The notes beneath the pieces are model-generated. The model had not been told where the DNA came from. It made no database searches and was given only the letters and a program-made list of their open reading frames with translations. A DNA stretch of 64,000 bases from Aquatica leii. Its lineage: Eukaryota; Arthropoda; Insecta; Coleoptera; Lampyridae. Positions 32,204-44,914 of the stretch are shown piece by piece. The DNA lies in assembly GCA_035610365.1 (NCBI GenBank), contig CM069432.1, forward strand, positions 72,606,520 through 72,670,519. Reading direction: 5' to 3'. A program made the translations under genes and the position numbers. The first letter of the stretch is position 1. Every line of letters starts with the position of its first letter.

Positions 32204-35200
32204 AATTAACTGCTAAATCTGTACTTGACACTAATAATAAAACTGGTATCTTTCTAATATGTTGTGTTTTATTCAAAAAAATTGGATCACTTTATAGCGA
32301 TACTACTTGAACTACTTAAGATTGTGCTGCTAACGTTTCTACTTGTTTTAGAAGAATACAATAATTTATATTTCTTTACTAACACAATAATGTTTTTGGC
32401 TTGATAAAATAATACCGTAATAATTTTTAATATTTTTTTTAATTTTTAATTAAATAAATAAGTATTTAAATTTGAGACTTTAATACTTGATTTTGTGTAC
32501 AACACTTTTATAGTTTCAGCAAACGGTTGCAGCTAATAACTTATTTTATTAATACTCTCTATCTTTTGTTAAGATACTTATAGGTACTATTTAGACTCTA
32601 TATAAGTATAAGTACAATGATTAAAAACTTACTAAACCAAAAAACATGCGCTTAAATTAAGAATTTTATTTTGACTGTTTACAATATTTCTATTAAAATT
32701 TAAATTTTATAGGTAAACAAAAACTAGTAAAAACAAAAAAAATATTTTAACACTATCTTAGCACTGTATATTTTTATTTATAAAAATAAATGAACATTAA
32801 AAATAATCAAAAAAAAAATAAAAGAAAAGAAAATATAATACTAATCCAATATGTACCGTTGTTTAAATTATAAGAATTAACAGTATGACTTGTATTTGCG
32901 ATATATTTTTTAATAATTTTAGTTTAAATAATAATTTAAAAACAAATTGTTTGTACGCAGTAGCAGTTTTTATCTCGTAGTTTTAGCAAAAAACCTTTTT
33001 TTGTTTATTTTGTTAATAATACAAAAAATGCAATTTATGTGTGCAAATACAATCAAACAAACCATTTAATTCAATACACGGCAATTGTATGCACGTACAC
33101 AAATTGTTCATCAAAGTGCACCTTCAATTTTATTTTATTTTTTATGTTATATAAGGAATACTAAAAATATATTTTTTTAAATTTATGTTTGTATTAATTA
33201 TAAGAACATGTTTGTTACAGTTTTCAATTAATATTAGCAAATATTTTTGTTCCTTGGTAGTATATTATGTTACGACAAATGTATTAAACTGTCAACACTT
33301 TTAGATGAATTGTATAACATTGAAGAATCATATCGTATACAGTTTGTTTTCTTTAAGCATAAACTTGTTAATTAGAAAAAATAAATATCAATGAAAAGAA
33401 AATAGCAATATAGCAATATTGGTAAAATTCTAGAAATTCGTTCAACGGAGTACAATAAGAGTTTACAACAAAAGATAATCCGCGTATTGTTTACATAATA
33501 AAAAATGCATGTTTTGTGAATCGTAATTGCATGAATTGACATTTTACCTGTTATTTAAATTACTTTAATAAACTATGTCATTAATTAATTGCTGATACTT
33601 TTTCTTCATTTATTCTGTTGTTTTAGTAACATAAATAAATGCGCATCTTTAAATAAGTCAGAAGCATTACAATACTACTGATTGTTGTTGAAACAAAATA
33701 ATATAAAGATAAATTTAACTATGCAATACAAAAAAAAAGTTGACAGCGTAGACTAAAAATTAAACTATATTAATTGTAATGCGTAATTTTTTATTTATGG
33801 TACTACCAAATGTATAAACAGTGACAAAAGTAGTGACCCTCTATTAAACAACCAACACTACACACATTGTTCTAATCTCGTTTTCGATGCCATAACGCAA
33901 CAAAAATTTTTGAATGTTTGTATAATTGACACGGTTGTCTTTTCTTTTATCTTTGACTATCTATTTGAACAAGATAATAACTAATTGGTTTTTACTTTTT
34001 TTATTTTAATCAAAAATAAAATCAAGTTTTTACATTTAAACTTTTGTAGTAGTGACCTTATTTACTTACTTATAACGGCATATATCATAAGTCAAACACA
34101 AGTGTAAATTATTAGGAATACTGAATAATTTGATTGTCATCAAAAATAGATTTCTTTCTTATGTGATTTAATAAATGGTGCAACGGTTTAAATTCATTGG
34201 TTAATTTGAATACATATATAATTTAAATACATTCACTATTAATAGACATAATAATTTTAATGTGTCTATTTCCGTTCCTCATTATATGTCCAAAGTATTG
34301 AAATTTTCGTGTTTTGAAATTGTTCATTAATTATTTGCTTTTGTCATTCTCTAGGAAACTTCCAACTTTGTTACGTGATTTTTCCATGATATCTGCAATA
34401 TTTTTTTATATACCCCACTTTTCAAAAATTGCAATTGTTTATGTTTGTTACTTTGAGTTTAGAATTCAACTTCAGAGTGCAAAATGTAACATCTCAGCAT
34501 GCGAGGTTTGGTATTAATGTGTACATCATAGCATTTGAATATATTGCTCATGCTATTAAACATTGTTCGTGTTCTACCGATTTATATTGTTGTAATTTTA
34601 CAACTGTTTTTTTTATGTTATTCATTAAATATTATTTTTTAGTTATTGCCCTAAGAAAAGGTTAACATAAATTTGTAAGCAATATATAGTTTTAAGACTT
34701 GTGTTCTACTTAGGTTACATGCAGTTATAATTAGTCAGTAATACAAAAATTTTAATATAAAAACTTTATTTAACTTTTGACTTAAAATTAAATATTGGTA
34801 TTATACCGCGGGCAAACCGAAGGCAAAAATTGCAACACAAACAACCATAAAATTCCCTTAAAATTGTACATTATTTTCATAATATGTGATACTGTGATAT
34901 GTTATTTATTGAATCTGCTTTTCCTTATTTTAATTTTTTGATAGCGTTAATAATCGTACAGTTTTATTGCAATAGGATTTTAGGTGTTATTTTCGTTATT
35001 CAATTTCAAATATCATTATTTTGACTATAGACATTTAAAAATTTGTATTAAAAGTAATCTAATAAACAATAAATTTTACCTGATTTTTTATTCTTATTTA
35101 TTTTTTATTACTAACTTTTTTTTAAAGGTTTTCTTTGAATAATTAGCAGATCCTTGAACATATTTTTTAATTAATAGCAAATCTAACAAAAAACTGACGT

Positions 35201-36739
35201 GAAAAATTACAATATTATCTAGAGTTCACTGTTTTGTTACATTTTGTTATTAAAGAGACAATTTGTTAAGTATTATAGTATTTGCCTTCTTGATACTTGT
35301 TAATGTTATTACTACAACATTTGCATTAGAACTACATAATAACGTTTTAGTTTTTAACCAAAAATTGTGCAATACTGTAGCATTTCTAAAAAACATGATA
35401 TTGATAATATTGTTACACTAAACGTGTCTGTTATTGTACACAACTACTATACAAAAAATGTTGAAAATAACTTTATCTTTTAAATTTAGTACATGTACAA
35501 TTTAATTTTAAAGTTAAATACAAAGTTTATTATTTCTTAGTTTAATTTTACATGAACTCTCATAAAATAAATAATAAACTTAACACAAAATTAAATATTT
35601 ACTTTATTTATAAAAGATTTATAATTTTTTAAAAAATAAATTTTATACCACTTTTTCTAATTTTATACTTGTAACTACAGAGCTATTTGCATTGCAGCTG
35701 TATTGTAATTTTATGTAGTGACATATGCGTAATTAGAATTACATTTATTAGTGGATTTTGTATTTTTACATCGACATAGTATTTAATAAATACTACTTGA
35801 TAGTTATTGCCAGGGTAGTTTTTTTTTCGTTAAAAGAAAAGTAAACTGCGTTTAAAACGATTATTTTTTTAAAGTTTATTGATTAAGTTTAACTTTAATT
35901 TGATCATGGCTCTACTACATTTTAATTAAGTCCACATTGATTGAAACGTGTTTACAACAGATGCTTGTCTTAGACAATTAATTTATGTGTAAAATCTGTA
36001 CTAGCATACAAATAGTTTTTACAAATTGTTTGTCTTTTGTTTCCCATTTATACATTTTATTTTGATCATAATTTTTTTATTAAATGTTTATATTTATTTG
36101 TTATCTTTCATGTGTTTATATGTAGGTTACTTAATTAAAACTCATTAAATTAAAACTTGATTTTTATAAAAATATTAGCAATTTTAGTTTTTGCCATATA
36201 TGATTAATACTGTTTTACTTAGTTTATTTATTCAGCTTTAATATAAGCAATTGTTATTTGTTTTATTGTTTTATAAAAAAAGTTTTATTTGTTCACAATT
36301 ATATTTTTATATTGTATCTTCATATAAAGATTGTTTGAGTTTTACTTCTAAATTCATATTTGTTATCACTATTTATGTACTAACATGTTTGATTTGAAGG
36401 TTATTCTGTTTAGATAGAACAACAAAGTTTTAATATTTAATATCAAAGCATTTCATACATAAAATCATCCAAATAAATAATTAGTTACTTTGTTTTAGAA
36501 GCAGAGCAGTACGGACCAAAGTGCACAAATTAAATAAAACTATTATTTGGGGTTTTATTTTATTAAAATTCTCAATAAAACTTCAATAATTTTTACCAAC
36601 GCAAAACAAAAATATTTGTTTAATTTTTTAAAAAGTGTTTTTGCAATGTCGATATTATATTTGATAGACAACTTTTGCATTTCTGTCTTATGCTTATATT
36701 TTTTTAGCTAGTGTGTTTAAAGAAAGTATTATTTTCTTA
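32204..36739. other. AT-rich DNA, nothing recognised
   Basis: The longest featureless stretch. Short frames such as 34314-34517 and 34429-34665 are composed of low-complexity hydrophobic and polar residues and look like chance. No long inverted repeat was seen by eye. Confidence 0.4.
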
Positions 36740-37085
36740 AAAAAAGCCTGGAGAAACTTACAATGCCACCATATTAAACAATTCTCGGCTACAAGCGCGG
36801 ATAGAAAATTCTAAATTTGACGATAGTTGAATTTTGGGCGATAGTGGTTTTGCACTTAAACCATATTTAATAACGCCGCTATGCTAAACACGTTGTTAAT
36901 GATCACAAATAAAAGCTCATGGTTTCATTGAAAAAACATTTGGCATTGTAAATTTCCGTGTTTAGCAACAATAATGTATTTTTTAAAAAACAATGTTCTT
37001 CCGATGATAGTAGATACTGCAGTCCTACATAACAAAGCACGATCATCTGCAGCAAATTTACCTCAGGACGATGTAACAATAAATA
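36740..37085 (+). pseudogene. PIF/Harbinger (HARBI1-like) transposase fragment
   Basis: The forward strand reads YNATILNNSRLQARIENSKF, a stop, then ILGDSGFALKPYLITP (36833-36868). This is the second half of the DDE_Tnp_4 nuclease, where G-D-S-G-Y-A-L-x-P-W-L is conserved and its D is catalytic. After a gap and frame change come KAHGFIEKTFGIVNFR (36927-36950), with the catalytic E of the F-I-E-R-T-F-G motif, and LPMIVDTAVLHNKAR (37000-37040), matching V-I-V-A-T-A-V-L-H-N-I-A-R. One stop and at least two frame changes make it inactive. It is cut off by the MITE beginning at 37093. The N-terminal part upstream is unreadable. Confidence 0.75.
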
Positions 37086-37092
37086 TTCAATA

Positions 37093-38843
37093 TCCCACAA
37101 AACCATAAGTTCCATGTAGGTTCGATAAGCATTCCCAAATTTTCATTTCTAAAGCATGCCAATAGTAGTTTGTGTATGGACTTCTAATAACACACTTAAT
37201 TTAAAACGTATTTTATAAGAATGCCTATATAAGAAGAATAAAGTACTCTAAAAGATTCTTTTAAAAACACTTCTATAGGAATACTATATTTAATTTAAGA
37301 AAGAAGTGCTTATAGCAGCCATAAAATTGGCGGTTGATTGGAATCACTAAAGTATTAGAAATGTAGCATTCTAATGGCGTTCCCATATTGATTCTATAAC
37401 AATGCATATAGAAGGAGAATAAAGTACCCTAAAAGATTCCTTTAAAATCACTCCTATAGGCCTTCTATATTGATATAAAAAATAAAGTGTTTATAGCAGC
37501 CTTGACAATGTATTAAAATTCAAGTATTACGACTAACATGATAACATTCTTTTAGTGTTTTAGTACCTCTGAAATCGGTGTAATCGTTTTTTATTTGAGA
37601 TAAAGAAATATAATGTTTAATATAAGAAAAAACCGTTTGTACAAGTTGCTAAATTGTAATACCTAAACAAAAATAACTTCCTGTAGAGATTAAACGCCCA
37701 CATCTAAATTTTGTTGATAAAGATATGTATGCAATAAAAAACCTATGCATTCGCGTTTGATACTGTAAATGTAAATAAATACTTTGATTTCTGAGAATTG
37801 TGCCGAGATATGTACCGACTACCGAGTTTGATTCACCAGAAACGCTTCTAAGTAAGTACTTATACGGTTACGGATATATGCAGTTTTACGTTTACGAAAG
37901 GAAGACGATTTCGGGTTTAGTCTATATTTGTAAATGTGTTCTTTTTTTTGTGCTGAATTAAAGAAGAAAAAGCTATTAGAAGTTCTGCTGATTTAAGTAA
38001 AAGTAAGTACAAAAAGAAACAATTGCCAACATATCTATTTTCGTACGATCAGCTTATCCACGTTTTAGCGCTTTATTGTTATTGTTTATTTTTTACTTGG
38101 CATCCAGTTATTTTTTTAGAACAGGGGTGGCCAACCTGCGGACTTAAACTTAAAAAACATTGTAATAAAAAATGTATTTTATTCATAAAAAGAAACATAT
38201 TTTTGATATGAATCTAGTGAAAATGCATGCGACTGATAATAGATAATAAAAAATAATTAATCGCATAATTTTGTTATAGAGTTAACCCAAAGTTGATTCA
38301 AAGGAGTTCCTTTAGATGTTATTAATGAGAAGGTGTTCCAATGGCTACGTCATGGCAAAGCGAGATTAAAAAATGAAATAATTAGGATGATGCAGCAAAC
38401 TACAAATTCGCAAACCATTGATTAAAAATTATTATAGTTTAGACAAAGATACTGTACAAATTTCAAAATAAAAAATGACTTAAAACTAATCATTTCATGC
38501 TTTTTGTGTATCTTATGGTATGCTATTAAAACCCTGTAAAAGAATGCAAATCAATTACCTTTTAGTCGTTAACTTTGTCATGCTATTCTACAACATAGGA
38601 AAGTACTACATTGGCACTATTTTAAAGCATTCTAATGAAACGTGAAAACTTCTACCTTTGGCCTGCTTTTGTACAACGTCTAATAGGACTCTATAAGCAC
38701 TAACTGTACAGCATTCTACTGGAGTGTCAAAACCTATCTCTAAACATAAACCATTCTACTGCTACAGGAAGGCTTTCAGTAATATCAATACTGCCTCTAT
38801 GCTTCTAAAAGCATTATTATGGAACCTATTTGGTTTTGTGGGA
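37093..38843. mobile_element. 1.75-kb MITE-like element with TCCCACAAAACC ends
   Basis: TCCCACAAAACC at 37093 is repeated inverted at 38832-38843, and similarity extends inward through GTTCCAT. The interior holds many copies of a GCATTCTA / ATAGGAATGC-like motif. It also holds two direct repeats of about 110 bp (37216-37327 and 37399-37505) sharing GAATAAAGTACYCTAAAAGA and TTATAGCAGCC. No long frame is present. The target duplication is unclear. A CCAAGTAACATC end just outside (38902-38913, inverted) may be an alternative right boundary. Confidence 0.6.
37216..37505. repeat. Direct repeat, two units of about 110 bp
   Basis: 37216-37327 and 37399-37505 are about 80% alike and lie inside the 37093-38843 element. 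Confidence 0.7.
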
Positions 38844-38913
38844 TGATGTAATTTTTAATGAAAATGTGCATAGTGCTGACTATAGGCAACAACATGACAA
38901 TGATGTTACTTGG

Positions 38914-40585
38914 AGAAATTTAACTAATTATTTTAAAAGGTAATATTTACCTAAATTCGGAATAATAATAATTTCTAATAATTATTGTAGCTTGTAAAAG
39001 AAAGAAATTTATTTTAACGATGAGTATAGGTTTAATTTTTTAGATATTAAACAAGTACTTCTTATGTAATTTTTTGATTGTTGACTTAACGAAATAAACA
39101 TAAAATTAGTGATAAATTTTAAATATTGTTTTTCTCATAATTGTTGTTTTAGTAATTCTGATTGATTCTGATTGCAATTTTTCGTTGCTTAAACCTTGTG
39201 CCATTGCTTGGTTTTTAAACCCAGCAGTTTTTTCTTATTTTTTCGTTGGTGTTTCCGACTTACCTTTGTTCTGTATAATTGCTAGCAGTAATTTAACGTA
39301 TTCTATTTTAAATTTGGCCAATATTTGTTTATACTATTTCTCTCTCTGATAGATAATCAAAAAGGTCGTATATGACAATTTTTTCAAAAATACGTTTAAT
39401 TAAATTTCAGTATTTTGCATCATTTTACACCTCTCGTGCTAGAAGAAAATGTCGTGAGATAAAAATTGACTGCTACATGTGCTTATAAAATTTGTAATAA
39501 CTGCAAAAGTTGCCATTGATTGTAATAATATGTCGTATGTAGCATACTAAGAAGAATTGTCGTATAATACAAATTGACTGTCGGATATGACAATTCTTTT
39601 TAGGGTTCTAGTAATATAATCTAATATTTTGGTAAAATACTACAACTCTTACAGTTGATTTCAGTCGCAAAGTTTTGTGAAATTTCTTTAATAATTAAAA
39701 AAAAATTCTTATAGTATGTGGAACTAAATACGTTAATGTTTATTATATATATTTTGCAAGTTAAATAAATTATTTTGACAGATAGGACAATTTTTCTTAG
39801 CATAATAATAAAAATTACTAAAGATATCTGTATTTTTCCACCTGTGTGACCTTAAAAATATACAAATCTTCTTAAAATGAAAGATATGTTAACGTATACG
39901 TTTATAGCGCAACACGGCAGATTTACAGAAAAAAAAGTTGTATTTATAAAAACACGTTTTTCTCAAAAACATAAAAAGTGCAGATACAATTTTCTTGCTT
40001 AGCATGGCTGTTAATAGTAGAATATAAAGTTATGTTTTTTGTTTATTTTATAAAAATGTATATAAATATAAAAAGATGTTTGATTTTGGGCATAAATAAA
40101 ATGCACATTGCTTTCTATATTAGGCATCATAAGTTTTATTACGATAAAAGACTACTTAAAAGCAATTACATTTAGTGTAATGTAATGTAATGTTAAAAAC
40201 TATAAAGATATTCCAATATTCGGTACCCACAAGACTCACTGAAAAGCAGTTATATTATGATGTAAAACTTAAGAACATAATTCCTGCAAAATTGTAGTTC
40301 ATTACATGAATAACGAAACTACATCTTTTTTTTGACTTGTAATTTTGCGGTTTGTGAAAACAGATAAAAAAAGTTTTAGCAATAGCGGAAACATAAAACT
40401 AATAATAAACAAATCTTTATAAATTAAAACAACGTCATGCAAAGGTATCTTATAATTCTTCCCAAATTAATAAATACAAATTTAAGCAGCTAATAAAAGT
40501 AAAATTTACTATGATCAATTAATAACTTCTCTAGCATAAGTTGAGATTTAAAGAAAACTACCTAATGTTAATAATTTTATGCTAC
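38914..40585. other. AT-rich DNA, nothing recognised
   Basis: Only short chance frames (39621-39803 minus, 39978-40175 plus). A minus-strand scrap near 39170-39260 (TAGFKNQAMAQGLSNEK) looks peptide-like but was not recognised. Confidence 0.4.
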
Positions 40586-41048
40586 AAACCATTATTGGTA
40601 TGAACTATGTATCTATCACTTTAAATCAAAATTTCTTGCTAATATTAATATTAGCTCGACACTAATTTTACATGCAAGTTAGATTGAAATATAATATTGG
40701 TTTATATTAACACTATGTTGGACCAATATTGACTTACTATAAATGATGTTGGAAAAGAAACACTAGAAATATGGTGTGCATTAAAATATAAAACTGTTTA
40801 CTATTAGTAATACATTTTTTACTATACTGTATCTGTAACTTATATCAATTGCGGCAAAATATCAAAGTTGTCCTCTATTTGTTTTTGGTAAACATCCAAC
40901 ATTTTGTAATCGGAAACGATATTGGCTTGAACAATATCGCTTACAGTTAGAATATTTACATAGGCCCCATATTGGCTCAATGATAAATAGTTTTGCCAAG
41001 ATTTCAACATTGGTTTAAGGTCTTAACCAATGTTCATTGCTACTTGAG
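40586..41048. mobile_element. MITE-like repeat rich in AACATTGG / CCAATATTG motifs
   Basis: The right end CATTGCTACTTGAG (41035-41048) is an inverted CTCAAGTAGCAATG. This resembles the ends at 47092-47105 and, more loosely, 25117 and 44915. Inside, inverted and direct copies of ATATTGG, AACATTGG and ACCAATRTT recur many times (for example 40731, 40921, 40970, 41008, 41027). A left end was not found. Confidence 0.45.
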
Positions 41049-41059
41049 ATGCTTACTAG

Positions 41060-43590
41060 AAAATGGGTGTAACTTGAAACAACTGCTTCAATTAATTGTT
41101 TATGTTGAGATGTGAAATTGTTATGTTTAGAAAATAAAAATACCAACTTTAAATGATTTGTTTTTGTGAAAAAGTAATTATTGAATAAGTAAACTAATAC
41201 AATATTACTAAAAGTTGAACTATTCAAAAAAACTGTTAATAATACAGATATGATGTGTATCACTAAATTTGTTTAAAATTGAACCAGAAATTTAAAAATT
41301 TATAAATAAATATATGATTCTAGTAAAAAAATAAAAATCTTTGTATTTCAAACATGCAAAAACTTAAGGCAAAAGAAAAAAGGAATCACACTGAATTACA
41401 TTTTCAAAACTTTACAGTAGCACAAGGTATAACGTAATTTAAATAAAATCCATAACCTTGGTTAAAAAAAATGTATTGGCCATAAAAACGGAGCATCCTG
41501 TATATCAGAAAATAATTTTAGTAAATAGAAAACGTTAAGTATGACAACTTTTATACAATTTTTTTACCGTATTTAATAAATAAAAATGCCAGTTTACTTT
41601 CACAGAACGTGGAATTACCAGTATATTTAATTTTCTTTTGTTTTGCAATCGTACATAAACGCTGTATTAAATTTTTTTTCAGGTAAGAGTTTTTATGATT
41701 TATAAACCTCAAGTTTTATATCACTATAAAAACCGTCAAATGTTTAGAAGTTTTATTGTGACGTTTACAATTGTTTTTAGATGCTTTTTATTGCAAAAGA
41801 AATATAAAACCACTAAACTTTTTTTAATATATGACGTATATCTAACCAATACAGCATGTGATTAAAAAATATTTAGAGTGTAAGTAAAGACGATATAAAA
41901 ATGTAACTAACATTCCAATGTACACAGAAAACTATAATGGATTTACCAAAGTCCACTTAGATGCTTATTTCCTCTCTAAACCGATTATATTACACAAAGA
42001 TTTGCTCATGCTTTGTAGTTCTCATTGGGTTTATACTAATAAGACCCTCAGGATATTCTTGATCGCTAAAGTCATTAATGGCTGTTCTTACTAGAATTGA
42101 ATATCTTAATGGCGCCAATTTACAAACTAACATAGCTTGTATAATACCAAACTTTCGCAAATTAGCTATTGCGTAATTGTTTCAACATTCCAGTTTTTAT
42201 ACCAAAACAATTTTTGTTAATTTCAAATCGTAGACTCAATCTATAAAATTATACTTGAATGTGTCATTGGTAAAATACGTGTTTTGTAAATAAACTGATT
42301 TAGCAATAAACAAAAGATCCTAGCTTTAAAAGTAAATCTAAATAAAACCGTGCAAGTATTGTATTTGTAGCAATGTACTTTTTATAAAATTACTAAATAC
42401 AAAATTTCCATGTGTTATTTAAGTATAAACAATAAATAGTATATTTTTTACGTTATAGTTTACATTTTCTTTTACATAGAGCATCAATGAGAAAAGTAAG
42501 ATTTATTTACCTTTAATTTAAGAAAAATGTATTTTATGATGTATTCATAGATTTTTTAAATCAAATATTTTTTTGTAATTTTTAGTCTTTTTTTGTTTTA
42601 TTTACAATTATAAATAAAGTGCTTGGATAGCCAGTAGTACAGTAAATACAATTTAAGACGTTTCAGTCAGACTATCCAAATATAGTTGTACAATTACTTC
42701 ATCGTTATTAAAGTTAAGTATTTATATGCATAAAAATGCTTATTATTACATTTAGATATTGCATTCTTAACCTATATTTCACATTTACACATTGTAAACA
42801 TTGCAAAGATAGTGTTTATATTTCAATAACATTATTAATTTTGTAGTTGTTTGCTTTTTGGATACAATTTATGTTTGTAGTAAAACATTTTGCCGGGCGT
42901 TGTTGATTGTAATTTTCTGCTGCTTCCGTGTCGTCTCCCTCAGTATTTTTGCAAGGAAGTATTGGATTTAGCATGAATTGTCCTCGGGTTACTGGTTTCT
43001 TTTATTTCTTTTATTAGTAATTTCTATACTATTAGAATAATTGTTGTTATATTAATTACAGACATAGTTGTATTAATATGATGCTAATAAGTATAATTTT
43101 GTGATTGTTCAACTATTTTTTAAATTTGAGTCATTTCATATGAAATCGTCTACAAATAAGAAAAATTGTTGCTGACCTATTATTTTTTTCTTTCTATTAT
43201 ATTTCTTTAAAGTCCAAACGAAGGAAATCTACGCAGATTTATTTTTTATAAGTGCCCGTTTCCACTTGACCAAATAAAAAAATTTAAAATTTAATTTTAT
43301 GTTTTATTCTTTTTAGCTGTAGAATTTTTTCTATTAGAAATAAACGTACTTTTAAAACGGTAGTTGAAAGAACACAGATGATAATTTTTGTGTTTACAAT
43401 GACACGCTTCTGAAAATACTTTTTTTTCACTCATTTTCAATGATTTTTAACTGACTTTAGTGTCTGGGTCGTTTAATGTAAGCACCTAAAGTCACTCAAA
43501 AATAAATATACATATCCTAGATAAAGTAAACCCAACAACCGACCAAAACAACAAAAGAATTTCTGCTTGAAATTTTGAAATTCGAAAAAA
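41060..43590. other. AT-rich DNA, nothing firmly recognised
   Basis: At about 41490-41503 GAGCATCCTGTATAT resembles the outer end of insect mariner-like elements, with no partner. A slightly GC-richer patch near 42890-42950 has no readable frame. Confidence 0.4.
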
Positions 43591-43599
43591 TTGCGTTTT

Positions 43600-43900
43600 T
43601 CAGGCTTCTGCGAGATAAAAAAGAGAAATAACAAAAAAATACCACTCTGTCTGAATAATTTCGTTTGTTCTAATCAACAAAAATGTTTTAAAATCGACTG
43701 TTCCGTTTTCTAAAAAATAAATTACAAAAACATGAAAAGTAGCTTGATTATTTGTCCAATGAAAAGATTCTACTTCATCTTGTACTAAGAAAGAATAATT
43801 TCCTAAAAAATTAACTAACGTTATATACACTTTGTAGTCTCTTCTAAATGTTGTAAGAATGAATATAACAAAACGACCAATGCAGACATTGGAAGTTGAA
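43600..43900 (-). pseudogene. Fragment of an uncharacterised arthropod transposon-associated protein
   Basis: The minus strand reads VNFLGNYSFLVQDEVESFHW, then QATFHVFVIYFLENGTVDF and KTFLLI. This resembles a family of uncharacterised arthropod proteins with D-F-x-E-N-Y ... E-V-x-S-x-H-W ... T-x-H, in which the first D looks catalytic. Here that D is N. The stop is at 43600. Upstream similarity (CYIHSYN) is weak. I cannot name the family with confidence. Confidence 0.4.
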
Positions 43901-44461
43901 GGTAGGAACTGAAGATCCTATGATCCAATTAATTATAAATCTGTTACCTTAATCTGCATTCAACATGGACATTAAGCAAGAAATAAATTGAGTAAAAACA
44001 TTTTAGACTACTTATTAGAATTCCTCAATTTTTTTATTTAAAATTGAGTATTCAATCTAATATTATATACATATTTTAATTCCACATCAAGTTTTATAAT
44101 AATATTCTGTGAAATACTGTGTGCCCAAAGCTAACCTTTTTGATTTATTTCCAATTTATTAAAAAAACGTTGTGTTCAAAAATAAGAATATCTACTTAGG
44201 TATAAACATATAGACCGGTTGTTGAGCCCGTAGAACATATAAACGCTACGTTTTCTAGCCCAAAGACTCCTTATGTACCCCAGTTTTTTGGCTACGATAT
44301 ATAATCATTTTCATTTTGTATATCATATCATATCAATTTCTGTTTGTCAAATGATGACAAATGACGCATCCTAAGTTAGTCGTGCAACTTGCGGTTACTG
44401 TCATATTTAACATCTCTTTAAAAACGTTGAAAAAAAGAGTTACATGTGGAAATTTTAAGAA

Positions 44462-44564
44462 AATTAAATTATTTTTAGGATAAATGGTGTATTATTTATT
44501 TAGAAATATAATTGCTATATTTCTAAATAAATAATACACCATTTACCCTAAACATAATTTAATA
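44462..44564. repeat. Near-perfect hairpin, arms 44474-44510 and 44516-44552
   Basis: TAAATGGTGTATTATTTATT and the following TAGAAATATA pair with their reverse complement around a 5-base ATTGC loop; only one mismatch occurs near the base (GGA/GGG). Weaker pairing (ATTAAATTAT) extends to about 44462-44564. A tiny MITE or a processed-RNA precursor are both possible. Confidence 0.75.
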
Positions 44565-44914
44565 TGTTTTATGGTGAAAGTTTTATGTTTAAGAAAATTA
44601 TTTAATTTGCTGCCGTTTTGTGTATAAGAATTTTAAGCAAAACAATTTGCTAATTAGGCGACTTTTCTCTGATTTAACCGACTTTGCATCTTCTAGTGTT
44701 TCTAATATTTCCATGCGTATTATTTTAAACTAAACACACTGTATAATACTTTTTACATACTGAATATTAATTAAATTAATTGAAATAGAAATTTTAATGA
44801 CATTGGAAGATGTTTAAGGTTGTTTAGTACTGTATAGGGACAGTTGAAATCCTCTAGATGGCAACTAAATAGAAAAATTATTTGTATCGTTCAAGACACT
44901 CTTTAGAGCGTGTA

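Noticed and set aside
34314..34665. Overlapping forward frames of 67 and 78 codons
   Set aside because: Hydrophobic, low-complexity translations typical of AT-rich chance frames; no domain.
41489..41503. GAGCATCCTGTATAT, like an insect transposon end
   Set aside because: No partner end and no transposase relic next to it.
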